From NCBI GenBank assembly GCA_965203985.1, contig CBDBDS010000006.1, positions 89,248 to 153,247 on the forward strand: a stretch of 64,000 nt of DNA. The letters run 5' to 3'. Below are positions 19,804-28,167 of this stretch, in pieces. The stretch comes from Bin87 sp965203985. GTDB lineage: Bacteria > Chloroflexota > Dehalococcoidia > Lucifugimonadales > UBA3495. The translations under genes were made by a program, and so were the position numbers. Under the pieces are notes generated by a model. It was not told where the DNA came from and searched no databases. It worked only from the letters and a program-made list of their open reading frames with translations. Numbering within the stretch: the stretch's first letter is position 1; every line of letters starts with the position of its first letter.

Positions 19804-19959
19804 ATGGGAGCAGAGGTTGAGTTGAGCCCCATCATCGCCATCGGCGAGACGGTGGAACTGGCCAAGCTGGTGGACGAAGCCGGAGCGGACCGTCTGGCCA
19901 TTTCCGACGTAGCGACACTGGCGACCCGGAAGATCGATGATACGAGAGTGTCACCGTGA
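19804..19959 (+). CDS. Short ORF, possibly a truncated luciferase-like (LLM) flavoprotein
   Basis: 51 residues from ATG 19804. The stretch IAIGETVELAKLVDEAGADR followed by LAISDV resembles the first beta-alpha unit of LLM-class flavin oxidoreductases, but the remainder of the ~320-residue family is absent. Its TGA overlaps the GTG of the next gene (GTGA), suggesting coupled translation. It is either a fragment or a small gene in its own right. Confidence 0.4.
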   Translation: MGAEVELSPIIAIGETVELAKLVDEAGADRLAISDVATLATRKIDDTRVSP

Positions 19960-20504
19960 CCCAGGTGCGCGTGGAGATTGAGGGCGGCGCTGACGAGGTG
20001 GTCCGGGTCCTGTGGCATCTTGGAAGCGCGGGGCGGCAGGCAACCGCCGGTGCCGGCGGCGGGTCAATGGAGACGCTGGCCGGCAGCGGTGATGGTGTTA
20101 CGCCGGCCACTGGGGCACGGGGCGCGGCGGGATCTGGTGAACCGGCTCCCGCCGAATGGACGGAGGCCCTGGCGGGCGAATTCCTGACTGGGCTGGAACC
20201 GGCGGCCAGGCGGATGGCGCGGCATGTGTGGCGGGCCGGTGAGACAGGCATCCACCGGAGCGCCCTGTGCCAGCGTGTGGAGCTGACGTCGGGGGAACTG
20301 CGCTCGTTGCTGATGCGGATGGGACATGCGCTGCGGAGGTTCCAGCGGGAACGTGAGATGACCTTGTCCCGGCCGGTGGCGGCCAACAGCCCGTTGCAGA
20401 GCTACTTCGTCGATGCCAACTTCGCCGCGGCGACGACGTCCGAAGTGTTCGACGGTTTGGGCGCCCCTGACGGGTTTCCGCCAATGGGCGTTCGAGGCAG
20501 ATGA
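19956..20504 (+). CDS. Hypothetical protein with helical HTH-like C-terminal half
   Basis: 182 residues from a GTG overlapping the preceding stop. The N-terminal 25 residues (MTQVRVEIEGGADEVVRVLW) form a beta-alpha unit, followed by a Gly/Ala-rich linker to about residue 65. Residues ~70-130 are helical, and TGIHRSALCQRVELTSGELR looks like a winged-helix recognition region. No family is recognised. Codon use and coupling support translation. Confidence 0.55.
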   Translation: MTQVRVEIEGGADEVVRVLWHLGSAGRQATAGAGGGSMETLAGSGDGVTPATGARGAAGSGEPAPAEWTEALAGEFLTGLEPAARRMARHVWRAGETGIHRSALCQRVELTSGELRSLLMRMGHALRRFQREREMTLSRPVAANSPLQSYFVDANFAAATTSEVFDGLGAPDGFPPMGVRGR

Positions 20505-20820
20505 CGGCGCATCGCTTGTGGGCCACGCCCGCCACTGCGAATAGGATTGGACGAGCGCGGCGGAAACGGAGTGAGAGGGGAGGGCGCTCTGGCTGAGGGA
20601 AGGCCGCCATGATCCTGGTGAACGAAAGCGCCCTGCCAGCTGGTTCACATATAGCCCTTTGGCGAGCCAAGTTGAGTATCAATAGGGCAGGGGACGCCGG
20701 AGATTCCAAATGGCGCTGGCCGATGGTGTCCCCAAACGCTGATTTTTCGGTAACATTTCTCAATGAGGCCGCAGGCGTCGGAACGACAGGCTAGGATGGT
20801 ATGAAACCTTCGGTGGTTGC
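20505..20820. other. Intergenic, no gene seen
   Basis: About 315 bases before the pentapeptide-repeat gene, probably including its promoter. Short frames only. Confidence 0.35.
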
Positions 20821-22023
20821 TTGAACTTATTTGGTTGGAACTCCCCCTTTCGCAACCCCCGCCAACTGATCATGGCCGGCGGCTTTTGCGTCGCCGTAGC
20901 GACGGTCGTGCTCGCGATATTGCTCTCGATGATGTTCTGGGAATGGTTGAGCGGCGGAGAATCAGGCAGCACAACGATACGCAACATCGCCTTGGTTGCT
21001 GCGGGCCTGATTGCGTTGCCGTTGGCAATATGGCGTGGGATTGTGGCGAACCGCCAAGCGAACACCGCGCAACAGGGCCTGCTGAATGAGCGTTACCAGA
21101 AGGGAGCCGAGATGCTGGGCAGCGAAGTTCTCTCGGTCAGACTGGGAGGGATCTACGCGCTGCGGCGTCTCGCCGAAGAGTGGCCTGATCAATACCACAT
21201 CCAAATAATGCGCCTGTTCTGCGCTTTCGTGCGCCTTCCCACCAGGGATCAGAGCCTTGTACCTGGGCCGGCGGCGACTGAGCCGGGCACTCTGTTGGGA
21301 ATTCGTCAGGATGTTGAGGCCGTCATGCAGATGATTGGCTCCCGGGATAAATCACGAGTTACGGTGGAGCAAATAGGTGGCTTCAGGCTGGACTTGAGAG
21401 GCGCCAACCTTTCTGCGGCAGAGTTCCTGGACGCCGACCTGTCTGGTGCCCTGTTCCACAACTCGAACCTATCTGGCGCCAACTTTGCGAATACGGATCT
21501 TGCGGATTCCTTCCTGTCCTGCTCTGACCTCTCACAGGCCCAATTTCATAACGTAAGCTTCACAAGAACGCGCCTCTGGTCAGCCGACCTGTCGGGCGCA
21601 TTGCTCCAAGACGCGGACTTGCCCGGGACAAATTTCCATAACGCCAACCTGTCGGGCACGAATCTACTGGGAGCCAATCTATCCGGGGCGATCTTTCAGG
21701 ATGCAAGAGCATCGGGCGGGTTGCTTGAACGAGCAAACCTCTCTGGGGCAGGTTTCCTGAGGGCAGACTTGTCTGGCGCGCGGCTTGTCATGGCCGATAT
21801 GTCTGGGGCGCATTTTTTGGAAGCGGACTTGACCGGTGCGAACGTTGCCAAGGCGAACCTGTCAGGCGTCGCGTTTTCTGTCGGCGGCAAGCAAACGGCG
21901 AAGGGTTTGACCCAAGCCCAACTTGATGATGCCTGTGCCGACCCGGACAATCCTCCCGAACTGGCTGGTGTCCTTGACGCAGGGAGTGGCGAACCCCTCG
22001 TCTGGCGCGGGATAGGATGTTGA
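20821..22023 (+). CDS. Membrane-anchored pentapeptide-repeat protein
   Basis: Up to 400 residues from TTG 20821; ATG 20872 (MAGGFCVAVATVVLAILLSM) is a possible later start. Two transmembrane helices occupy residues ~18-42 and ~57-80. A helical segment (NERYQKGAEMLGSEVLSVRL, GGIYALRRLAEEWPDQYHIQ) follows, which is common in this architecture. Residues ~190-355 are about 30 pentapeptide repeats of A(D/N)LSG type, forming a right-handed quadrilateral beta helix. Members with this layout are widespread, and their role is mostly unknown. Its stop overlaps the ATG of the next gene, so the two are coupled. Confidence 0.9.
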   Translation: MNLFGWNSPFRNPRQLIMAGGFCVAVATVVLAILLSMMFWEWLSGGESGSTTIRNIALVAAGLIALPLAIWRGIVANRQANTAQQGLLNERYQKGAEMLGSEVLSVRLGGIYALRRLAEEWPDQYHIQIMRLFCAFVRLPTRDQSLVPGPAATEPGTLLGIRQDVEAVMQMIGSRDKSRVTVEQIGGFRLDLRGANLSAAEFLDADLSGALFHNSNLSGANFANTDLADSFLSCSDLSQAQFHNVSFTRTRLWSADLSGALLQDADLPGTNFHNANLSGTNLLGANLSGAIFQDARASGGLLERANLSGAGFLRADLSGARLVMADMSGAHFLEADLTGANVAKANLSGVAFSVGGKQTAKGLTQAQLDDACADPDNPPELAGVLDAGSGEPLVWRGIGC

Positions 22024-22583
22024 GCGCCATGCGACTGCCGGCAACGCAACCCGTGAACGATCCGGCCGGACTGTGGGCACTGCAACTGGAGCTATTGGCG
22101 ATGGCGGAGTCTCTGCTGGGGCCTCGCGATGCCTCGAAAAAGATCTACCAGCCGCAGTTCACCCGCGATGGTCCTCAACTCCGAAACACCCCCGACCTGG
22201 ACGGCGCCCACGTGGAATTGAGCCGGAACGGACAACGCTACTGGCCAACGGTGGTCTTCGAGATGTCCCACGAGACGGTTCACCTGCTCAATCCCATTCC
22301 CGGCAACACGAACAATCTCGAGGAAGGAGTTGCCGTCGCATTTTCGCTGTATGTCCAACCGTCCTACGGGATCAGCATACCGGTGGCAATGCCGTCATAT
22401 CTGTACGCGCTGCGGCTGGTCCAGGCGCTGCCAGGGAACCCTCTGGCGGCCGCGGCGCACGTGCGCCGCCAAGTAGCGTCCCTCAGCGCCGCCACGCCGC
22501 AAAGCCTGGCAGAACTGTTTCCTGAGGTCGACGGAAGCGTTCTGGCCAATCTGGCAAGTGGGTTTGTCAGAGGCGCAGTCTGA
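22017..22583 (+). CDS. HExxH-containing protein, possible small metallopeptidase
   Basis: 188 residues from ATG 22017, overlapping the pentapeptide-repeat stop. The segment VVFEMSHETVHLLNPIPGNT contains HETVH, a zincin HExxH motif, followed 15-20 residues later by NNLEEGVAVAFSLYVQ, where a Glu could be the third zinc ligand as in gluzincins. The C-terminal part is helical. A clearly homologous but dead copy lies at 52590-52834, so this is a small family within the genome. The exact family is not recognised; a peptidase role is inferred from the motif. Confidence 0.65.
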   Translation: MLSAMRLPATQPVNDPAGLWALQLELLAMAESLLGPRDASKKIYQPQFTRDGPQLRNTPDLDGAHVELSRNGQRYWPTVVFEMSHETVHLLNPIPGNTNNLEEGVAVAFSLYVQPSYGISIPVAMPSYLYALRLVQALPGNPLAAAAHVRRQVASLSAATPQSLAELFPEVDGSVLANLASGFVRGAV

Positions 22584-22841
22584 CGAGTCATGACCGAAGC
22601 TTGCAGTCCGCGTTCCAGGGCTCACTGGGAAGGCAGACGGCGACGAATGGCACCGTGGATATGGGAACCCTGCGCAAGGGCGTTCGTACTCTGGACGTCT
22701 GCGGCATGCTGGGCTGGTGTGGCTTCGAGAAACGCCGGTGCGAGGGCCGCGGGAACGGAAGCTGATTTACAATCTGAACTACAGAGGACATCGGGAGTGG
22801 GAGAGTAGCATACCAGGCACTATGGGCAGGGAGGCGAAGCG

Positions 22842-23246
22842 ATGGGCGACCGACCGACGATAACCTGCCGTCTGGCGTTTGTGGTTCCGTCGGAGGGAGA
22901 CGCGTCGGGGGATGAGGAAGGCGGCGTGGAGTTGCGGGACGTCCTTTGCTACGTGACCGACGATGCGAGCCTGGTGGTGCATCGGAATGGAGACGACCCG
23001 AGCGTCTACGGTTTGTCCCACGCGCCCACCGGCCGGTCGATACCGACGGAGGCGACCGGATCGCCGGATCCGCTGATCGAGCTGGCCAACAGATTGGCCC
23101 GGATGACGGACTGGGCGGGGTTGAGCGCCACCACGGGGATCGACGAGTTGTCTCCCCGGGTCAGGAGGCGGATCCTGGCGGAGCTGGACCGGTTCAACCG
23201 CCGGCTGCGGCTGCAGTCGGGGGCATCCACTCCGCCACGGGAATAG
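22842..23246 (+). CDS. Hypothetical protein
   Basis: 134 residues starting MGDRPTITCRLAFVVPSEGD. The N-terminal half appears beta-rich and acidic (VELRDVLCYVTDDASLVVHR). The C-terminal half is helical with a basic patch (ELSPRVRRRILAELDRFNRR). GCAGGGAGGCGAAGCG just upstream supplies a GGAGG-type ribosome site. No family recognised. It ends just before an IS1380 remnant. Confidence 0.55.
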   Translation: MGDRPTITCRLAFVVPSEGDASGDEEGGVELRDVLCYVTDDASLVVHRNGDDPSVYGLSHAPTGRSIPTEATGSPDPLIELANRLARMTDWAGLSATTGIDELSPRVRRRILAELDRFNRRLRLQSGASTPPRE

Positions 23247-23788
23247 CCTCAATGATATTGAGCCGGCTCTGGTGCTGGCGGATGGTGATAGCCTCGCCGG
23301 TCCGCCTGTGGCGGGTAGTTGTGGCGCTGGGCGCCCGATTGACCAGTCCGAAGGTCTCGTCCGCCTGCTGCGGATGGAGTCCAGATCGATGGGCAACGGC
23401 TCGCCATCAGGTCCCGCCGGCACGCAACGCGTCGGCATCGTCAATGCAGTCTCCACCGGCCAGCGCCGAGGCTACCAACGTCAGCACCTTGTCGCCGGCA
23501 TTGGCACGACCCGGCGCATCTCCCAGGTGGACGTGGCGATCCACCAGCTCGCCCAGCCCCAGGCGGTGGGCCAAGGTGATGGGCAAAAGCAGCCCCGCAT
23601 TGGCCACCAGTCGCTGATCGTCAAAGGCAACGTGGATGCGCTCGGGCTGCTCGCGTGGTAGCATCCGATGGGTGCTCCTTGTCTCGGGTCGGTTTGGTGT
23701 TTCACAAACCATTATCCCCGAAGCCGGGAGCACTTTCTCACCCCGTCAACACGCCGACGCGCTCATCCTTTCGGTGGATTGGGGTTAA
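23230..23788 (-). mobile_element. IS1380-family remnant (internally deleted)
   Basis: The minus strand encodes the N-terminal ~108 residues of an IS1380 transposase (MLPREQPERIHVAFDDQRLV; LGLGELVDRHVHLGDAPGRA) in 23407-23664, then shifted fragments matching later parts (EPLPIDLDS; IIEAIPVAEW) before 23250. Compared with the intact copy at 60376-62097, most of the DDE domain is missing. The outer terminal repeat TTCGGTGGATTGGGGTTAA survives at 23770-23788. It is non-functional. Confidence 0.85.
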
Positions 23789-23855
23789 TCGGTTGATTGA
23801 ATAGACCAACAGCCCAAGAGCCGCTTGCAAAACGGGTTGACAGGTAGGCACTGAA

Positions 23856-23887
23856 AACCCCCGCCGGATTTTGCTCTGGCGGGGGTT
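23856..23887 (-). terminator. Rho-independent terminator for the small minus-strand genes
   Basis: AACCCCCGCC (23856-23865) pairs perfectly with GGCGGGGGTT (23878-23887). Read on the minus strand the hairpin is followed by TTTTCAG. It lies 18 bases beyond the stop of the 50-residue membrane protein at 23906. Confidence 0.75.
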
Positions 23888-23905
23888 ATTCGTGAACAGG
23901 CAGGC

Positions 23906-24058
23906 TCATTGCTTTAAGACCACGCCAAGAACCACTGCCGTTAGCCCAGACCAAACGGTAGCGTGGGCGACGAAATCGTTATTACCCCAGCCGAGCGCGG
24001 TCACTGCGAGCCCGATAATGCAGATAGCGGCCGAGCCGCCGAATATAGTTTGTATCAT
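23906..24058 (-). CDS. 50-residue membrane protein
   Basis: ATG at 24058 with GAGG five bases upstream. The product starts MIQTIFGGSAAICIIGLAVT and ends GLTAVVLGVVLKQ, forming two hydrophobic helices separated by a polar turn. It lies 29 bases after the 65-residue gene on the same strand and just before a terminator. Its size and setting suggest a phage or plasmid accessory gene, such as a holin-like or toxin-like peptide, but there is no recognised family. Confidence 0.6.
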   Translation of the reverse strand: MIQTIFGGSAAICIIGLAVTALGWGNNDFVAHATVWSGLTAVVLGVVLKQ

Positions 24059-24087
24059 GATGCCTCGTATGGTGGGGTTGAGCTTCT

Positions 24088-24285
24088 TCAGACGACAGTT
24101 GACACTTCTTCAGTATCCTCCTCGTTGCACCACCATGCGACGACTTCATCTGCAACGAAACGGCCAACTTCTTTGCCGCCGCGCTTGAAAATCAGCACAT
24201 TGCGATGACTGTGGTCCGGGTTTTCGTCGGCGTTCACATGCATCACTCCGTCCGTGTCTTTCAGTTTGACGTAATACGTTGGCAT
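24088..24285 (-). CDS. Small hypothetical protein (65 aa), phage-like
   Basis: Start chosen at ATG 24285 (MPTYYVKLKDTDGVMHVNAD) because GAGGT lies six bases upstream. The sequence reads as a small beta-rich fold with a conserved-looking KEVGRFVADEVVAWWCNEED. It lies in line with the 50-residue membrane protein and probably shares its transcript. Style resembles the 71-residue product at 27798-28013: both are short, with strong ribosome sites and on the minus strand. No family recognised. Confidence 0.6.
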   Translation of the reverse strand: MPTYYVKLKDTDGVMHVNADENPDHSHRNVLIFKRGGKEVGRFVADEVVAWWCNEEDTEEVSTVV

Positions 24286-24437
24286 GTATTGACCTCGCTG
24301 TTGTGCAAAAAATTCCGTTGACTCCATTATACCCCTTTGAAAATCGGCCTAATGCGCCCGTTGGTTGGAACGGGGGTTCTGCCGTACAATGGCAGGCGGG
24401 AGGGTGCTACGATACGGCCTCCTCTGCGGAGGCCGAG

Positions 24438-24701
24438 ATGGTAATGTCTGAGACTAGGATAGTGTTCGGGCTAGCCGACGTGATGCGGGTGCGATTACAG
24501 TGCCAAAATTGCGGGAACGAGACGGTGGTGCGGGCAGATCGGCTTGAGCACTATTATCCCAAAGAACGATGCCCGTTGTGCAATGCAGAATGGCTATCGC
24601 GGACGGCAGCGGATCGCGTCAAAGAGATGATCGACGTTTTCAAGTATTTGCGTACCGAGAAGGTCGCGATTTTCATCGAGATCGACGCTCCGAAAGGTTA
24701 G
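24438..24701 (+). CDS. Small zinc-ribbon protein
   Basis: Start chosen at ATG 24438 (MVMSETRIVFGLADVMRVRL), five bases after GGAGG; 87 residues. LQCQNCGNETVV and ERCPLCNAEW supply two CxxC knuckles, so one zinc is expected. The C-terminus is helical and beta (IDVFKYLRTEKVAIFIEIDA). Phages and plasmids often carry such proteins as regulators or accessory DNA-binding factors. It is followed four bases later by another small gene. Confidence 0.65.
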   Translation: MVMSETRIVFGLADVMRVRLQCQNCGNETVVRADRLEHYYPKERCPLCNAEWLSRTAADRVKEMIDVFKYLRTEKVAIFIEIDAPKG

Positions 24702-24705
24702 CCCA

Positions 24706-24987
24706 ATGCCCTGGTTCGTTTACCAGCCCGATAAGAAGCTCGTCCACCAGGTAAGCGGCTGCGAAGATAGCCACCCGTCGCCGGTGAAGCAACGGACGTG
24801 GCCGCAGGTTGGGCATCAAACGTGGGACACACTCGACGAGGCGGTGAAGGTAGCGCGAGAGCTGCTGGACGCCGAGGCGCAGCCCTGCAGGTGGTGCCGG
24901 CGGCTATTCGATATTGGCCGAGGTATCAGCGACGATACGTGGCGCGATATGGTGGATCGCGTGCTTGGGCGGGACCGGTACGATTAG
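24706..24987 (+). CDS. Small hypothetical protein (93 aa)
   Basis: Begins MPWFVYQPDKKLVHQVSGCE four bases after the zinc-ribbon stop, so the two are an operon. It contains one CRWC pair in the helix-rich second half (ELLDAEAQPCRWCRRLFDIG). No family recognised. Its stop overlaps by four bases the stop region of the convergent gene at 24984. Confidence 0.55.
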   Translation: MPWFVYQPDKKLVHQVSGCEDSHPSPVKQRTWPQVGHQTWDTLDEAVKVARELLDAEAQPCRWCRRLFDIGRGISDDTWRDMVDRVLGRDRYD

Positions 24988-25388
24988 GTCAAACCGGGCA
25001 TGTGCGAGAACACGATCTGGCCGTCGCGGTCGGTCCACCAGGTGAACACAGTGCAGTGGATGATGCCATATTTATTGAACAGTCGCCTAGCCTCGTTCTC
25101 ATGGCCAGATGGTACGGCCATGTACCACACTTGGTACGCTTCGTCGTAAGCGACCCACTGGGTTCTGGCCTGCGCATCGTTCACTGAACTATCAGTTTCG
25201 ACCTCTGTAACCCATGCCGATGCCGGGTACGGTTCATTGGCAGCGATAACGTCGATGAAGTACCCGTTCCATGATTTGTTCTTCTCGCTGCCGGGATTGG
25301 TCCATGCGTATTTGCCGTGCTGGTGATAGATCATGCCGGCTGTTTTGACAACAGCATCGTGGAGAGACGGACGTAATTGGGTAGCCAT
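24984..25388 (-). CDS. Hypothetical protein (134 aa), possibly nuclease-like
   Basis: ATG 25388 follows an AAGGAGG ribosome site six bases away, an unusually strong signal. The product begins MATQLRPSLHDAVVKTAGMI. WVTEVETDSSVNDAQARTQW carries an E-x-E strand followed by a conserved Q/W helix, and the later GHENEARRLFNKYGI resembles the last part of small PD-(D/E)xK folds; this is suggestive only. The C-terminus DRDGQIVFSHMPGL closely matches the fragment at the right edge of the window (63950-64000), so a second copy exists. Confidence 0.6.
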   Translation of the reverse strand: MATQLRPSLHDAVVKTAGMIYHQHGKYAWTNPGSEKNKSWNGYFIDVIAANEPYPASAWVTEVETDSSVNDAQARTQWVAYDEAYQVWYMAVPSGHENEARRLFNKYGIIHCTVFTWWTDRDGQIVFSHMPGLT

Positions 25389-25499
25389 TCGGCCTCCTTG
25401 CCAAAGTCATTTATTCGGTCTTATCGACCGGTTCCATTTTACCATAACCCCGCCAAAACGCCGTTGACAGTCAGCGGCGGGGGCCATAACATCGTAGCC

Positions 25500-25639
25500 G
25501 CGACAGTCTCAGTCTCCGGGAACGGCGACGCGCCTTTCTGCTTTGCTGAGCAGGGGGCGAAGGATACGAACAACTCATGCGAGTTGGCACATTTCGTGCC
25601 TCCTTGCGGTGTTCGTATCCGGGATTAGGAGACTGTCGC
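25500..25639. ncRNA. Candidate structured RNA (multibranched, 140 nt)
   Basis: An outer 11-bp perfect stem (GCGACAGTCTC 25500-25510 with GAGACTGTCGC 25629-25639) encloses a GC-rich hairpin near 25530-25559. It also encloses a 10-bp perfect stem (GGATACGAAC 25562-25571 with GTTCGTATCC 25611-25620), which itself contains hairpins AACTC-ATGC-GAGTT and GGCAC-ATTTC-GTGCC. No coding frame explains this. It matches no RNA class I can name: it is too short for a tRNA in the inner part, and hammerhead core motifs are absent. Strand is undetermined; plus would make it a leader of the lipoprotein gene. Confidence 0.5.
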
Positions 25640-25690
25640 AGGTAGCCAAGTTCCGTGTGGCCGCAAGGGGGTTCCACACCAATGCTGCCT

Positions 25691-25863
25691 TAGCACCGGA
25701 TCAATGAGGTGCGCCCCGCCAGCGGGAACTGACAGGGCGCGTCTGGCAAGTCCTCGTGGGGAGGACAGAGCCAGAGGGTGCTAGACCCGCCGGTAATCGT
25801 ACCAGCGTTTCCTTCTGTCGCAACTGTTTGACCTCCCTGCCGGAGTTGCCGGTTGAGGGAGGT
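25691..25863 (+). promoter_or_regulatory. Candidate riboswitch-like leader with RBS-sequestering hairpin
   Basis: A three-way junction can form: TAGCACC (25691-25697) with GGTGCTA (25777-25783); GCGCCC (25711-25716) with GGGCGC (25735-25740); and GTCCTC (25750-25755) with GAGGAC (25761-25766), extended by TGGC/GCCA. Downstream, ACCTCCCT (25831-25838) pairs with AGGGAGGT (25856-25863), which contains the GGGAGG ribosome site of the gene starting at 25870, with an inner CCGG/CCGG stem. An aptamer-like junction followed by a hairpin that hides the ribosome site is the layout of translation-controlling riboswitches. Ligand and class are unknown. Confidence 0.45.
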
Positions 25864-25869
25864 TTGCGC

Positions 25870-26271
25870 ATGTTTAGAGGGCGTGATTTCGCCTGGGTTT
25901 TGGTCGTTGCCGCTATCGCCGTGGGCGTTCTCAGTTGCGGAACAGCCGATCCGCCTCAAGTGTTAGACCTGATAGATCTGGATACGGCGCAGCGCAACGT
26001 CTCGGATTGCCAGGAAGTCCATCCGAGCGAGGAGTGGATTAATGAAATATCCGCGATACCGAAGCGGGTCGAGGTCGTGCCGGAGTCCGTTGAGGACGTT
26101 GAAATTCTACTATCCGGCAATGCCAACCTTATGTTCGTGCGGATGACTTGGAAAGCTGAGAACCGCTATGGAGGTACCTCGAAGCGCGAAATCTCCAACG
26201 GTGGGAAGTTGGCGATCTCCGATGACTGTTCGTTCTCGCTCAGGGATGGAAGAGGCTGGTCATCATCGTAA
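25870..26271 (+). CDS. Small putative lipoprotein
   Basis: ATG 25870 lies seven bases after GGGAGG; 133 residues. The N-terminus MFRGRDFAWVLVVAAIAVGV ends in a lipobox GVLSC, so it should be lipidated and exported. The mature part is acidic (EVHPSEEWINEISAIPKRVE), with a short beta region (NANLMFVRMTWKAENRYGG) and a second Cys. No family recognised. Its ribosome site is enclosed in the hairpin described at 25691-25863, so its translation may be controlled by the leader. Confidence 0.65.
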   Translation: MFRGRDFAWVLVVAAIAVGVLSCGTADPPQVLDLIDLDTAQRNVSDCQEVHPSEEWINEISAIPKRVEVVPESVEDVEILLSGNANLMFVRMTWKAENRYGGTSKREISNGGKLAISDDCSFSLRDGRGWSSS

Positions 26272-26293
26272 ACTCCGTCAAGCTGACGGAGCT

Positions 26294-27573
26294 TCACGCC
26301 GCCCGCGCCGTCCAGTTGGCAACAGGCATCCCAACCGACATCTCGCGCACACCGGCATAGTCACCGTCGAGCAGGTGGGCCAGCATCGTTGCCGTGTAGG
26401 TCAGCAGAGACAACCCGACGTGCAGCCGAACCTTCGCCATGCCCAGGTAGCAGTGCGTATCGAGCAGGCGGCTGCGTTTTAGTGAGCCGAACATCCTCTC
26501 AACTTGCGTCCGCCGTTTGTAGAGTCGCTTCCACCGGCGGCTAGCGCGAGGCAGTCGGCCCACGCGCCGTAGCAGATCCCCGTTCCAGCCCTCGTAGTGT
26601 TCCTGCTGGCAGTTCTGCCCCAGCCACGGCTTGTCTCCCTTGAGCTGGCAACCGTCAGCGGGACACCGGAATAAGTGGCCCTTACCGCGTTCCGTGCGAA
26701 CGTACTCCATCGGCTGCCCGCCTAGACAACGGGGCTGGCCGCTGGCAGTGTACTAACCGTTCTTGTTGGTGTCACGCACGTCGATTACGGCGAAGATGCG
26801 GCGGTGGTCGAGGTCCTTGAAGTTGCTCAGGGCGTCGTATCCCCTGTCGCCCACGACGTAGCGCACAGGCAACGCGGGATGATCCTCTGCGATTTGGTCC
26901 ATGAGACCGGGCAACATGGGACTGTCGTTTTTGTTGGCGGGCAGCACGTCCCACGCTAACGGCGTGCCGTAGTAGGCATCGCAGACCGCGTGGAGTTTGT
27001 ACCCGTAGAACAACTCCTTGCCGTCAACGGCCAGTTTCGCCGTCCGGTGGCCCCATTTGGCATCGGGGTCGGCCTTGGTCTTCCCTTTACCATTCCCCAT
27101 GCCTCAACGTCGCTGCTGTCGATGGCTGCCATGCTGCCCGGCGTCGGCGCGTCCTCCGGCAACTGGCCGTCCTCCCGTAACTCCGTCAACTTGACGGTCA
27201 CGGCATCGGCGAGGTCGGCAATGGCGGCGTCAACCAAATCCTGATGCTCCGCCAGTCGAGCGTAGAACCGGGAAAACGTGCCCTCGTGCGGCACGGTTTC
27301 TCTGAAACCACAGACCCGCCTGAGAAGGCGGGACGCTTTGAGTTGGGCTATGAGGTCGCGGGTGTACGGTAAGCGCAGCAGATACCGGGTGAGCGTTGCC
27401 CGCCACATGACTTCCGGGGCGTAACCGGGCCGTCCGGTCCAGCGGTAGTCGTTCAGCGCGGCGATCAGTTCGTCGTGGTGCAGTTCGTTGAAGATGTCCC
27501 CTATTAGGCCAAAATCGGGAACATCTGTTCGTTCGGGTTGACGAGCCTCCGGCGGCGGTTTTATATTGAGCAT
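26294..27573 (-). pseudogene. DDE transposase (IS5/IS1182-like), frameshifted and with in-frame TAG
   Basis: The N-terminal part (27573 to about 27090; MLNIKPPPEARQPERTDVPD) carries a DUF772-like domain (GYAPEVMWRATLTRYLLRLP). A frameshift near 27095 moves to the frame of GKTKADPDAKWGHRTAKLAV. A TAG at 26753-26755 then interrupts that frame, which goes on to a typical C-terminus (RRTQVERMFGSLKRSRLLDT). The catalytic region VVGDRGYDALSNFK is still readable. Two lesions make it inactive. Element ends were not found with confidence. Confidence 0.85.
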
Positions 27574-27797
27574 GACCGTGCTCCGTGCAAGTGGTGAGCG
27601 GTCTGCCGCTAACGAGATTAGGCCCTCGTTGGCGGCGTTATTTTATGTTGACACGATTGTAAGACCTCGCTCAGGGGCGGGGCAACGGGTGTGCGCCGGG
27701 ATCACGAAAAATGGCCGGTTTTGGGACTGATTTATGCCCCAAAACCGGCCAAACTTGTGACCAGTGGTGGTGGAGAGTTGACCCCGGAAATTGGGCT

Positions 27798-28013
27798 CTA
27801 CGCTGCCTCTTGAATGCTCACGATGTGAGTGACGTTGTAAACCGCCGTCGGGTTGGACATGAGGATCATTCCGTCGCCGCCTCGAATTACCTCAGCGGCG
27901 TTTGCAAGGAATTCTGTCGCCCCTTGTTCGGCCCTGTGCCTATCTTCGTATCGTGTGCTGTGCTTTTGCGTTGATCCGTCAACTGTACGGATTATCCAGG
28001 TTATAGTGGTCAT
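27798..28013 (-). CDS. Small hypothetical protein (71 aa)
   Basis: Start chosen at ATG 28013 (MTTITWIIRTVDGSTQKHST), with GGGAGG six bases upstream; a longer in-frame start adds 16 unlikely residues. The product has a beta strand, a charged helix (YEDRHRAEQGATEFLANAAE) and a C-terminal beta part (AVYNVTHIVSIQEAA). Style is that of phage or plasmid accessory proteins. It lies 150 bases from a tRNA gene on the same strand. Confidence 0.55.
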   Translation of the reverse strand: MTTITWIIRTVDGSTQKHSTRYEDRHRAEQGATEFLANAAEVIRGGDGMILMSNPTAVYNVTHIVSIQEAA

Positions 28014-28167
28014 ATTATGCCTCCCTTGGCTGTATTTGGACTGCCGAAAAAACTCCGTCATTTTGTGCTGACACGACCTGACGCAGCCGTTGACGGACTT
28101 TTGGTCGATGGGTAAAATAGCAGTGCAAAGGTCAATCGGGTCTAGACCGATTTAGCCGGTTGCGTAG

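Noticed and set aside
25562..25620. tRNA in the inner stem region
   Set aside because: Only 59 bases, five-base anticodon-like loop and no T-arm.
25675..25800. Cobalamin riboswitch
   Set aside because: AGCCAG and AGACCCGCC resemble a B12 box, but an eight-base insertion splits it and other conserved elements are absent.
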